This document shows, piece by piece, positions 48,280-56,669 of a DNA stretch of 64,000 nucleotides. The DNA is from Flavobacterium cerinum (GTDB taxonomy: Bacteria; Bacteroidota; Bacteroidia; Flavobacteriales; Flavobacteriaceae), in contig NZ_SBII01000010.1 of NCBI RefSeq assembly GCF_004028155.1, positions 117,160 to 181,159 of the forward strand, in the 5' to 3' direction. Position 1 is the first letter of the stretch. Every line of letters starts with the position of its first letter. A program made the translations under genes and the position numbers. The notes beneath the pieces were generated by a model. The model was not told the DNA's origin and searched no databases. It saw nothing but the letters and a program-made list of their open reading frames with translations.

Positions 48280-49899
48280 TCAATATCTTACCATCAAAGT
48301 ACCATCGGCTTTTCTGTATAATCCCCCCACAGGAAGTCCTGCTGTTACGGCGGCAGCATTATCTGCATACGTATTACAGCCTACAATAATTGCTGGAGTA
48401 AGATCGGCCGCATCTTTCACGATATGGAGCCTTGTATTGGTTGCAGGGGAAATTATTCCAATGCCCACGGTTCCTGCACCCGAAATCCTCATCCTTTCTG
48501 AATTCGCCGTTTGAAAAGATAAAGGAGTTGCCGTCTCTGTTCTCACTATCAATCCTGTACTTCCCGTTCCGCGACTTGCTATCTGTCCAACAGCATTATT
48601 ATCTGCATAAATATCCACTATTGAATTCCCACCAGTAACTGCTATTGATCCCCTTCCTGTACCTGTGGCTGTAATCCTGCCTTCTGTTCCTGCATTAGAC
48701 ACAGATACAGTATTGCCATTTCCTGAAAACCTAAAGGGGTGGTCAGTAGCCCCATTTCGGGTAGTTATTACAGTTGTCCTGTTTAGCGTACCGCCCAATT
48801 CAATTTCATTCGTTGTTGCATTCTTGGTCAGACCGTTGTTGGCCAAAGCAAAACCCGATGGGGTTGTCCAAACTATCTTATTACCCACACTTTGCGTCAT
48901 TACTTGTCCAGCAGTACCAGATGTCACAGGAAACCAGTATTGTCCCTTGGAAACCCCCACCGCATCCTTAAAGTCAAAGCGTACACCCTCTGCCTTTTGT
49001 ACCATAATCTCAGATCGGTCGTTTTCACTTAGAAAGGTCGTAGGTGCATCGGTTGTAGAGTGTACCAAACGGAGACCGTCGTTTTGCAGGGATATGGTAG
49101 ATCCATAATCATTGGTAACATTATAGGTTTCCATAAAAAAGTTACCTGAGCTTGCCGTCCTTACAGTAGATCTTGCCGTTTCAATAGCACCCGTTACCAG
49201 CCGGGAGGACATTTCCGACTGCACGTCATTCACAGCCATTGTAGATTCCGTCGTAGAAGTTTTGGCTTGCATCACCGAAGCAAAAGGATGAACAGCCATC
49301 ATCTTGTAATCTCCTGTTGAGTTGTCGATCCGGTAATTAAGGATGGATTGGGCAGGTAAGATAGGATGGTCCATCTCTGTCCCGTAAGTGATGTTCCCGT
49401 CCGCAACTTCTGATTTGAAAGTTCCTTTCACCTCCATTTTTTTCGTGGATGCCGCACCGCTAAAATCCCCCACCGCAACACTACCCGTTTGATAGATGCT
49501 TTGGGCATTGGTACCCGCCTTGGCAGTACCCGCCTGTATCTGCCATGGTTCAAGGCTAACGGCATCATTCTGGTTCAAAAGCCTGATCCATTGGCTGCCT
49601 GCCGTGCTCCAATAGTAGTAGCCAGGGGTTACATCGTTGGGTGCCACTCCAGCCGTAGCAGTATTAAATACCGTCAGGGCATCTGCTGGTGCAGTTACTG
49701 GTGCGGCGGCAATGGTACTGGTCAAAGCAACCCTAGGTAATAAAGCGCCCTTATTTGTTGCCGTCATGTCTATAACGGACGACGGTGCCGGACTATTTGT
49801 TCCAAAACCTTCTTGTGCGTTTGCTCTAACGGTGCCAAACAAAGCCATAATCGTTACAAAAAGTAGATTTTTATTTTTCATTGCTTTTGTATTTAACAT
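48280..49899 (-). CDS. Fibre-like exported protein 1
   Basis: A 539-residue exported protein (cut near ANAQ). The N-terminal domain (about 30-125) is shared with the two upstream genes: SSVIDM.A..KGALLPRVALT, LTVFNTATAG, DVTPGYYYWST..SQWIRL. The middle is low-complexity beta-rich sequence like phage tail proteins. The C-terminus (VGIGIISPATNTRLHI, then NAAAVTAGLPVGGLYRKADGTLMV) resembles tail-fibre ends. It has no T9SS CTD. It probably forms part of a surface structure with the neighbours; this is inferred. Confidence 0.75.
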   Translation of the reverse strand: MLNTKAMKNKNLLFVTIMALFGTVRANAQEGFGTNSPAPSSVIDMTATNKGALLPRVALTSTIAAAPVTAPADALTVFNTATAGVAPNDVTPGYYYWSTAGSQWIRLLNQNDAVSLEPWQIQAGTAKAGTNAQSIYQTGSVAVGDFSGAASTKKMEVKGTFKSEVADGNITYGTEMDHPILPAQSILNYRIDNSTGDYKMMAVHPFASVMQAKTSTTESTMAVNDVQSEMSSRLVTGAIETARSTVRTASSGNFFMETYNVTNDYGSTISLQNDGLRLVHSTTDAPTTFLSENDRSEIMVQKAEGVRFDFKDAVGVSKGQYWFPVTSGTAGQVMTQSVGNKIVWTTPSGFALANNGLTKNATTNEIELGGTLNRTTVITTRNGATDHPFRFSGNGNTVSVSNAGTEGRITATGTGRGSIAVTGGNSIVDIYADNNAVGQIASRGTGSTGLIVRTETATPLSFQTANSERMRISGAGTVGIGIISPATNTRLHIVKDAADLTPAIIVGCNTYADNAAAVTAGLPVGGLYRKADGTLMVRY

Positions 49900-50087
49900 T
49901 ACAAATTATTGTTTTTCTTACTCAAAATCAGTCCAGAACTTACAGCCGGAAGTATTCTGCTATTTTCTTTTTATTAAGTCAGCACCTTCTGATGGCCAAC
50001 TAATGTGGGGAATAAAGTAGAAGGGCTTTATCCAACTTGTTTACTAAATCCTTTTTTAGTTTTAAAAGCACTTCAACTAATCATTAT

Positions 50088-50126
50088 AGCAGTTCTGAAT
50101 CTGAATCAACAGGGTTCAGAACTGCT
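50088..50126. terminator. Hairpin between fibre genes 2 and 1
   Basis: AGCAGTTCTGAA pairs with TTCAGAACTGCT around 15 bases, 10 bp after the stop of the gene at 50137. There is no good U-run on the minus strand, so it may stabilise mRNA or terminate only in part. Confidence 0.5.
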
Positions 50127-50136
50127 TTTAAGCTTA

Positions 50137-52101
50137 TTATATCCTACTGATGATAAACCAGTTGCTTCCGTCATATTGCATTACCCATCCTTGGTAAGGC
50201 AAGGTGCCCGAAATAGTTGCCGTACCATCAATGTTATGTCCGTTACCATTTACCGTAACGGTATTGGCTGTACTGTCAACTTTTTTTACGTTGTATTTTT
50301 TTCCTACAGTTGGCGCTGAAGGAAGCGTTACGATTACGGTTCCCCCAGCAGCATTTACCAGGATGGTTTCGTCCGCAGCTGCAGCCGCATAATTGGCTGA
50401 TTCGGTTCTGATGGCCGTAGTTGTTGGAGCAGCTATGGTTTTTAAAATTCCATTTGCATCTGCCACTACAATCTTGTCTCCTGCTGTTCCTGCATTGGCA
50501 TTAATACCACGAACACGAACATTTCCGGTACCGATATCCAATCTTTCAGTAGGAAAATTTTGGTCAATCCCTATGTTTCCTTCTCCCGTAATGCGCATTT
50601 TTTCTATACCATTAGCACCACCACCTGCAGACGTACTAAAGATGATTGGTGCAGAAACATTAGTATCAGCTGTACCTAAATATAAACTGGTACTATTGCC
50701 TCCCGTAGTGATCTGCGCATTAGAGTTTTGGAATTGCTGGATAAACAAATTACTGTCGTCCCCGCCATAGATCGATAGCGAAGCTCTTCCGCCAGAACCA
50801 GATTGATTCATGCTACCATCGGCACTCCAAAAAGTTTGCTGCTCGGTACCGTTAAAAGTAAGTTGATGATTATTTATACCAAGCGTACGATCTGATGTAA
50901 GTAAGCCATCAGCAGTATAAATATTTTCAATGACAGGAGTAAAAAGACGACCATCTGTACCTGCTATCAAAGCATTATCTGCATCTGCCGATATAAGGTT
51001 TACGTTTACATTGTTGGCCTGTTCATTCGCATACACCAGCTCTCCTGCTGCAATAGATAAAGTGGTATTGGTCTCAGGGGCGGCGATATCGGCTGCTGTT
51101 ACTGTCTTCAAAACACCTGTCGCATCGGCTACTACAATTTTATCTGTGCCTGGTGTCACACTTGCCTGCAAGTTTTCGAAGCGTACAGGATTTACTGTGC
51201 CTGTCGTTTTTACGTGCAATTTATTAGTAGGTGGCAAGTAAGTGGCAAAATTATTAGCAGTGGCAGTGCCCAGACCCAAATAGCCATCAGTTGACAATAC
51301 CATTTCTGGTGGGTTTAAACCAGAAAGTGGAGCGCTTTTAAATCCTGATATACCGCTATTTACAAAAAAGTTTAGTTGCCCTTTCTTGTTATTATAATCT
51401 ATCAGGCCAGCAGAAATACCTGCAATATCTATTTGTGCGTCGGTACCGCTCTTAAACGAGTAATTCTGTCCCAAAGTGACACCTCCTGCAACCCAGGAAC
51501 CATGTCCTGTGTAACCTGCCAGGCTAGCAGAAGTCAAATTTGCCAAATGTCTAACACTCACTATCCCCAAGCCAAAATTTGTTGCAGGAACATTAGTTGT
51601 TGCCTTTTCAAATATAGGTGTGGTAGCTAATGAATTAGCGTAGACATGCAGCCTGCCCTCAGGCGTGGCTGTGCCGATACCTACATTACCCATTTGGTAG
51701 ATGTTTTGCGTATTGTTAGTTGCTTTATTCGCAGTCCCTTCCACTTGCCAAGGCTCTACTGCATCATTTTGATTTAAAAGCCTGATCCACTTGCTTTCTG
51801 CCGTACTCCAATAGTAGTAACCTGGCGTTACATCATTTGGTGTAGTTCCTGCCGTGACTGTATTGAATACGGTTAAGGCATTTGCCGGAGAGGCTATGGT
51901 AACAGTATCTTCAATATCTGTCAAAGCCACACGTGGCATCAACACTCCTTTGTTTGCACTTTCTACTTCCAATACAGCAGATGGCTGTTTGATGGTAGGG
52001 TTGGTTCCCACCTTTAATTCCTTATTCTGTGCGTTTACACTATAGCCTCCCATTGACAATAGGGCTATAAATAGTGCTGTTCTTATCGTATTTTTTTTCA
52101 T
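50137..52101 (-). CDS. Fibre-like exported protein 2
   Basis: A 654-residue exported protein (cut near VNAQ). It shares the N-terminal domain with its neighbours (PSAVLEVESANKGVLMPRVA, TPGYYYWSTAESKW). The centre has blocks of the form KIVVADATGVLKTV and KIVVADANGILKTI, and a VGIGTATPEGRLHV motif typical of tail-fibre and related proteins. The last 90 residues (NYAAAAADETILVNAAGGTVIVTLPSAP ... WVMQYDGSNWFIIS) match a C-terminal domain type common in phage tail proteins. No CTD is present. Function is inferred to be structural at the cell surface. Confidence 0.75.
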   Translation of the reverse strand: MKKNTIRTALFIALLSMGGYSVNAQNKELKVGTNPTIKQPSAVLEVESANKGVLMPRVALTDIEDTVTIASPANALTVFNTVTAGTTPNDVTPGYYYWSTAESKWIRLLNQNDAVEPWQVEGTANKATNNTQNIYQMGNVGIGTATPEGRLHVYANSLATTPIFEKATTNVPATNFGLGIVSVRHLANLTSASLAGYTGHGSWVAGGVTLGQNYSFKSGTDAQIDIAGISAGLIDYNNKKGQLNFFVNSGISGFKSAPLSGLNPPEMVLSTDGYLGLGTATANNFATYLPPTNKLHVKTTGTVNPVRFENLQASVTPGTDKIVVADATGVLKTVTAADIAAPETNTTLSIAAGELVYANEQANNVNVNLISADADNALIAGTDGRLFTPVIENIYTADGLLTSDRTLGINNHQLTFNGTEQQTFWSADGSMNQSGSGGRASLSIYGGDDSNLFIQQFQNSNAQITTGGNSTSLYLGTADTNVSAPIIFSTSAGGGANGIEKMRITGEGNIGIDQNFPTERLDIGTGNVRVRGINANAGTAGDKIVVADANGILKTIAAPTTTAIRTESANYAAAAADETILVNAAGGTVIVTLPSAPTVGKKYNVKKVDSTANTVTVNGNGHNIDGTATISGTLPYQGWVMQYDGSNWFIISRI

Positions 52102-52148
52102 CGTTCCTGTTTATTTATGAACCAATTGATTTTTTAAAAAGATTTTAG

Positions 52149-52214
52149 GAGTTATAAGTTATGTATCACTGATTGCCTTGATTAACATAAAGGGCAACCC
52201 GTAACTTATAACTT
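52149..52214 (-). promoter_or_regulatory. Long stem-loop just after the collagen-like gene
   Basis: AGTTATAAGTTA and TAACTTATAACT pair across about 40 bases, with an inner TTGCC/GGCAA stem. On the minus strand it starts 2 bp after the stop of the 52217 gene. It could partially terminate or protect the mRNA and so set the ratio of fibre proteins. Confidence 0.5.
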
Positions 52215-52216
52215 CT

Positions 52217-54676
52217 TTAGTCAATCATATACCAATCAGTACCATCACTCTGGATACGGATTGTTGTGTTATAGTTAATCCCCGTAAAGGTGTCAATCTC
52301 ATTCAATTTAATGCTTTCGCTAAAAGTGAGCAGGTTTGCCGTGTCATCTACCTTACTGATTACTATGGTCCTCCCTGTACTGCTTGCCGCAGTTGGTAGG
52401 GTCAGCGTAAACGGTGCTCCTGAAGCATCCGCTAAAATAGTAGCATCATTCGCCAGGGCGCTGTAAGCAGCAGTAACTTTCACTACCTTGCTTGCATTTG
52501 CATCCTTGACCCTTAGTACACCCGTTACAGCATCTGCCATCACAATCTTATCGGTTGCCGTTGCATCCTGAAGTCCAGCTATTGCAAGCGTATTCGCTAC
52601 AGAAGCTGTTATTGTGGTAACTTCTGTCAATGGGCCTCCCAATTTCACATCACCTAATGTATCGTCGATATCTGTACCGTTTGAAGCTGTTGCCGCCAGT
52701 ACTGAAAGGTCAACTGTTCCCGAACCGCCATCTTCCAAAGTAAGTGTCAACTCCTTTGTAGCTGTATCAAAATCAAACACTTCAATTTGCTGATCATCTG
52801 TATCGGTAACGGTAGTAGCTACTACATAAGGATCTCCTGATGTTCCTGCTCCTGTAACTGAAATTCCAGTTCCTGCAGTAGTTACACCACCTTGCCCATC
52901 GGCACCTGCTGGTCCTTGAAGTCCTGCTGGTCCCTGTGGACCAGTTGCTCCGTCAATACCGTCGGTTCCATCAGCCCCAGCTAATCCTTGAGGTCCTTGT
53001 GGTCCTGTTGCCCCTGCAGGACCTACCGGTCCGTTGATGTTCGTCCATGTATTGGTTGTAGGGTTGTATACCCATGTACCGCTGTCATTCGTAACTATCG
53101 TAACGCCATCCCCTGGTGCACCCGGAGTACCCGATCCCGGGATTCCAGGGGTACCGCTCTGGCCAGGCTGGCCCTCGACTCCAACTGTTCCCGCTGGACC
53201 CTGTGGTCCCGTTGCCCCTGCGGGACCGTTGATGTTTGTCCATGTATTGGTTGTAGGGTTGAATACCCATGTACCACTGTCGTTGGTAACTATTGTAACG
53301 CCATCCCCTGGTGCACCCGGAGTACCCGATCCTGGGATTCCTGGGGTACCGCTCTGGCCAGGCTGGCCCTCAACTCCAACAGTTCCTGCTGGGCCCTGTG
53401 GTCCCGCCGGTCCGTTGATGTTCGTCCATGTATTGGTCGTTGGGTTGAATACCCACGTACCACTGTCGTTGGTAACTATTGTAACGCCATCCCCTGGTGC
53501 ACCCGGAGTACCCGATCCCGGGATTCCAGGAGTACCGCTCTGGCCAGGCTGGCCCTCGACTCCAACTGTTCCTGCTGGGCCCTGTGGTCCCGCCGGTCCG
53601 TTGATGTTCGTCCATGTATTGGTCGTTGGGTTGAATACCCATGTACCGCTGTCGTTGGTAACTATTGTAACGCCATCCCCTGGTGCACCCGGAGTACCCG
53701 ATCCTGGGATTCCCGGGGTACCGCTCTGGCCAGGCTGGCCCTCAACTCCAACTGTTCCCGCTGGACCCTGTGGTCCCGCCGGTCCGTTGATGTTTGTCCA
53801 TGTATTGGTTGTAGGGTTGAATACCCATGTACCACTGTCGTTGGTAACTATTGTAACGCCATCCCCTGGTGCGCCAGGAGTACCCGATCCCGGGATTCCC
53901 GGGGTACCGCTCTGGCCAGGCTGACCCTCAACTCCAACTGTTCCCGCTGGACCCTGTGGTCCCGCTGGTCCATTTATATTTGTCCATGTATTGGTTGTAG
54001 GGTTGTATACCCATGTACCGCTGTCGTTGGTAACTATTGTAACGCCATCGCCTGGTGCACCAGGAGTACCCGATCCCGGGATTCCCGGGGTACCGCTCTG
54101 GCCAGGCTGGCCCTCGACTCCAACTGTTCCTGCTGGACCTTGGGGTCCCGCAGGACCTGCCGGTCCTTGCAAACCTTGTCCCATATTAACAGTTACAGCT
54201 ACTCCTGCTTCATTCGTATAGGTAACAGTTCCATCCCCATTGTCAACAAAAGTTGTAATGGTCTCGTTATTCTGAACTATCTCTTCAAAATTAATAACCT
54301 GAACATTGCCATCATTATCGATATAAGTAAACTGGTTGGTTATAGGATTGTAAGTTACATTTCCTCCTGTATTATCTAGATCTGTCGAGGTAATAATCCT
54401 ATGCCATCTATCCACATACCAGTAGTAATAGCCTGGCTTAATATCAGCTATAGTAGAAATATTGAATACCAGCAAACTATTAATATTACCGTTTGTTATA
54501 GTAGCAACATCAACTGTACTGGTCAAGGAAACATTTGGGATGAGAATACCCCTGTCACTCGCAACAATCTCCAACTGTGAGGAATTGTTCGGATTTGGTG
54601 TGCCTATCCCCACCTGTCCATATACACCATAGCTTGCCCCCAAGGCAACAATTAATGGGATCAACTTGTTTTTCAT
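52217..54676 (-). CDS. Collagen-like exported protein with six 62-residue repeats
   Basis: An 819-residue exported protein (cut near VYGQ). The N-terminal domain (about 20-110) is that of the two downstream genes. From about 173 to 548 there are six near-identical 62-residue units, each a Gly-X-Y tract (GPAGPQGPAG, GQPGQSGTPG) followed by a non-collagen part (TNDSGTWV, then NPTTNTWTNIN). Then follow more GPQGPAG triplets, a spacer, and a tail-fibre-like C-terminal domain of about 85 residues (AYSALANDATILADASG ... IQSDGTDWYMI). It is first in the operon. A trimeric fibre is expected from the collagen tract; no CTD is visible. Confidence 0.85.
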   Translation of the reverse strand: MKNKLIPLIVALGASYGVYGQVGIGTPNPNNSSQLEIVASDRGILIPNVSLTSTVDVATITNGNINSLLVFNISTIADIKPGYYYWYVDRWHRIITSTDLDNTGGNVTYNPITNQFTYIDNDGNVQVINFEEIVQNNETITTFVDNGDGTVTYTNEAGVAVTVNMGQGLQGPAGPAGPQGPAGTVGVEGQPGQSGTPGIPGSGTPGAPGDGVTIVTNDSGTWVYNPTTNTWTNINGPAGPQGPAGTVGVEGQPGQSGTPGIPGSGTPGAPGDGVTIVTNDSGTWVFNPTTNTWTNINGPAGPQGPAGTVGVEGQPGQSGTPGIPGSGTPGAPGDGVTIVTNDSGTWVFNPTTNTWTNINGPAGPQGPAGTVGVEGQPGQSGTPGIPGSGTPGAPGDGVTIVTNDSGTWVFNPTTNTWTNINGPAGPQGPAGTVGVEGQPGQSGTPGIPGSGTPGAPGDGVTIVTNDSGTWVFNPTTNTWTNINGPAGATGPQGPAGTVGVEGQPGQSGTPGIPGSGTPGAPGDGVTIVTNDSGTWVYNPTTNTWTNINGPVGPAGATGPQGPQGLAGADGTDGIDGATGPQGPAGLQGPAGADGQGGVTTAGTGISVTGAGTSGDPYVVATTVTDTDDQQIEVFDFDTATKELTLTLEDGGSGTVDLSVLAATASNGTDIDDTLGDVKLGGPLTEVTTITASVANTLAIAGLQDATATDKIVMADAVTGVLRVKDANASKVVKVTAAYSALANDATILADASGAPFTLTLPTAASSTGRTIVISKVDDTANLLTFSESIKLNEIDTFTGINYNTTIRIQSDGTDWYMID
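53035..54160 (-). repeat. Six tandem 186-bp repeats in the collagen-like gene
   Basis: The units are 186 bp (62 codons) with few mismatches; one has 9 extra bases (three codons). Near-identity at the DNA level, including silent positions, suggests recent expansion or gene conversion, so copy number likely varies between strains. Because the unit is a multiple of three, length can change without loss of frame. Confidence 0.9.
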
Positions 54677-54943
54677 CTTTTCTTTTTTAAATTTTAGTAC
54701 TATACACTACTTGCAATACTGTTATACAGTATAATTTATAACATCTAGAAAATATATTCATACAATCCACACTATTACAAAGCATTGGGAAAAAGCCATT
54801 AAGCATTTTTATGTGCTGCAAACTTTTAAAAACATTTTACTAGGAAAACGGATAAATGGATATTAGTTTTGACCGGGTATAGTCTTAAACTATTTGATGA
54901 AACAAAAGAAGGATTTAGTTGAAAATGAAAAACAAATTGATAT

Positions 54944-54962
54944 ACGCACATATACATGTGTA
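54944..54962. promoter_or_regulatory. Shared 19-bp inverted-repeat element, copy A
   Basis: ACGCACATATACATGTGTA lies about 270 bp upstream of the collagen-like gene, within a longer dyad GATATAC...GTATATC. It matches copy B (58997-59015) at 18 of 19 bases. In both places a second conserved word, TTTTTAAGTA with nearby ACGAGTA, follows about 100 bp further along the plus strand (55061 and 59116). The remaining sequence from 54677 to 55486 holds the IS6 fragment and no gene. Confidence 0.6.
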
Positions 54963-55189
54963 TATCTAAAATTTTCAAATACTTGATTTTTAATTACTTA
55001 AAAAAAACAATTAGGCTGTTAAAAATATTTTATATATAAAATGAATACAGAATTATTACCTTTTTAAGTAGTAAACGAGTATCCAAATATTACATTTTTC
55101 GACGAATATTAATACTTTGGTAGAATTTTTGTTAAAAAAGCTATTTTAACCACCCTAAAATCTTAAAATCCTGCAACAGCAAATTATGG

Positions 55190-55416
55190 TCTTATCCTCA
55201 GTCTCCTTTTTGTCAGCAAAAAATCAATAGTGTTTCCCAGTTTATCAACTGCTCTATACAAATAACCCCACTATCTTTTAATTTGAATATACGTTTCATC
55301 TATTCTCCAACTATTGCTAACTCTTAGTTTACGTTTCTTTATTTATGCCAACTTTTGGTGTTCATTAAGAATTTAGAATACTAAGGGTAAAACTTATTCT
55401 TAGATGCGACAGAACC
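55190..55416 (-). mobile_element. Decayed IS6-family element, copy 2
   Basis: About 225 bp matching the transposase middle (MDETYIK and LYRAVDK regions, minus strand) of the 62995-63766 element, followed after an internal deletion by the right end with inverted repeat AGATGCGACAGAACC (to 55416). It lies between the surface operon and its membrane regulator gene. Confidence 0.75.
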
Positions 55417-55486
55417 ATAAAAAACTACTTTGTTGGTTGTAGGGTTGCAACAGAAAGTAAATGATTTTGTAGGCTCCTGCTACCTT

Positions 55487-56407
55487 TTATAAATTGGTCA
55501 TCCATACATAAATATCTATTTTTTCACTTATATTATATTTTTTCCGAATCCTGTATTTTTTACCTTCAACACTCCTCACACTGCTACGGGTGGCTACGGC
55601 AATTTCCTTTGTCGAAAATCCTAATTTTATATATGCACAGAATTCCATTTCACTTGCAACTATAGTCGGCTGAATTTCAACCAACCTGTCACAAAAATAA
55701 GGATGCAGGCTTTTGAATTTTGATAAAAAATAAACACTCCCCTGCTCAGCCAGGTCTTTAACTAACTTAAGCTTATCAATGTCAGCATTTACTTCTTCAA
55801 TGCGCTTTTCCGTTCTTTCCTTGTAGTATTTTATCAATATAACTTGTCTACGCAATAAAAAGTGGGTGAGCCAAAATACCATAGAAAAAGATCCAATCAT
55901 TGATTCTAAAAAAATATGATTCTTTTTCATTGGCCAGGGAGAATCTGTTCCTAAATCAAAGAATATCTCAAAAAATACTTCAAAAAGCACAAAGAAAAAT
56001 ATCAATGCTGCTCCCTTACTATTTTTTTTTATGTCAAAAAAAATAGTAAGGGACAATACCAAAGGAATGTAGTAGAAAATAATTCCCGATTCTAGCCCTG
56101 TATGAGAAGATAAATAAAAAAAGACAAAACTCAACAGCAGGTAGGTAAAAGTCTGTGCCAGAGCATTAAACTTTAAATCGGTAAATATTATGTAACAAAA
56201 AAATACCGATAAAAGAAAAAAAGAATAGCAAATTAAGGACGATATCCAGAATAGATCATACACTGCAATCAAAAAAAACAGTAATGAAAGCGTTAGAAAA
56301 CTTTTATTCCATAATTTAATAAGCTCTGACTCCCTTTTATCTTTTGATCTTTCAGTTCCATCTTCAATTAATTTACTGTAAAAACCAGAAATGCTTTCTA
56401 AAACCAT
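55487..56407 (-). CDS. Membrane-bound LuxR-type regulator
   Basis: A 306-residue protein. Six or seven membrane segments lie at about 30-190 (LTLSLLFFLIAVYDLFW; YIPLVLSLTIFF), followed by a coiled-coil helix (about 195-225; RTEKRIEEVNADIDKLKLVKDL) and a C-terminal LuxR-type HTH (about 250-295; CAYIKLGFSTKEIAVATRSSVRSVEGKKYRIRKKY). Bacteroidota have similar membrane-anchored HTH proteins. It is next to the surface operon and divergent from the TPR-AraC gene, so it is a candidate regulator of this locus. Confidence 0.8.
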   Translation of the reverse strand: MVLESISGFYSKLIEDGTERSKDKRESELIKLWNKSFLTLSLLFFLIAVYDLFWISSLICYSFFLLSVFFCYIIFTDLKFNALAQTFTYLLLSFVFFYLSSHTGLESGIIFYYIPLVLSLTIFFDIKKNSKGAALIFFFVLFEVFFEIFFDLGTDSPWPMKKNHIFLESMIGSFSMVFWLTHFLLRRQVILIKYYKERTEKRIEEVNADIDKLKLVKDLAEQGSVYFLSKFKSLHPYFCDRLVEIQPTIVASEMEFCAYIKLGFSTKEIAVATRSSVRSVEGKKYRIRKKYNISEKIDIYVWMTNL

Positions 56408-56669
56408 AGTAATTTGTGATTAAAAATGATGTGTGAAATTTGACACAATTTTACACCAAAAAAATACGTGTGTAAATGCATGTATGTAAGCATTTCCGAA
56501 TATATCACATTAAAAAAAACACACAAACAACTGATTAAAAGATAGTTATATATTTTTGCCAGAAATTAAAAGTTTGATACATAGCTCCTAAATAAATGTT
56601 AAAAAACAATATCACAAGTAAGGCATCTATTACAAATAATTTAGCTTTGCATTACCTATTAAAAAAATT

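Noticed and set aside
53034..53924. Second plus-strand ORF in the same repeats, Pro/Gly-rich
   Set aside because: Another antisense shadow of the collagen repeat; its periodicity simply mirrors the 186-bp unit.
53035..54160. CRISPR-like array
   Set aside because: The regularly spaced repeats are 186-bp coding units without short repeat/unique spacer structure, and no cas gene is present.
52988..54379. Long plus-strand ORF (463 aa) opposite the collagen-like gene
   Set aside because: It is rich in Cys, Arg and Ser and exists only because the Gly/Pro-rich repeats leave the antisense frames open; it has no signal, start region or family.
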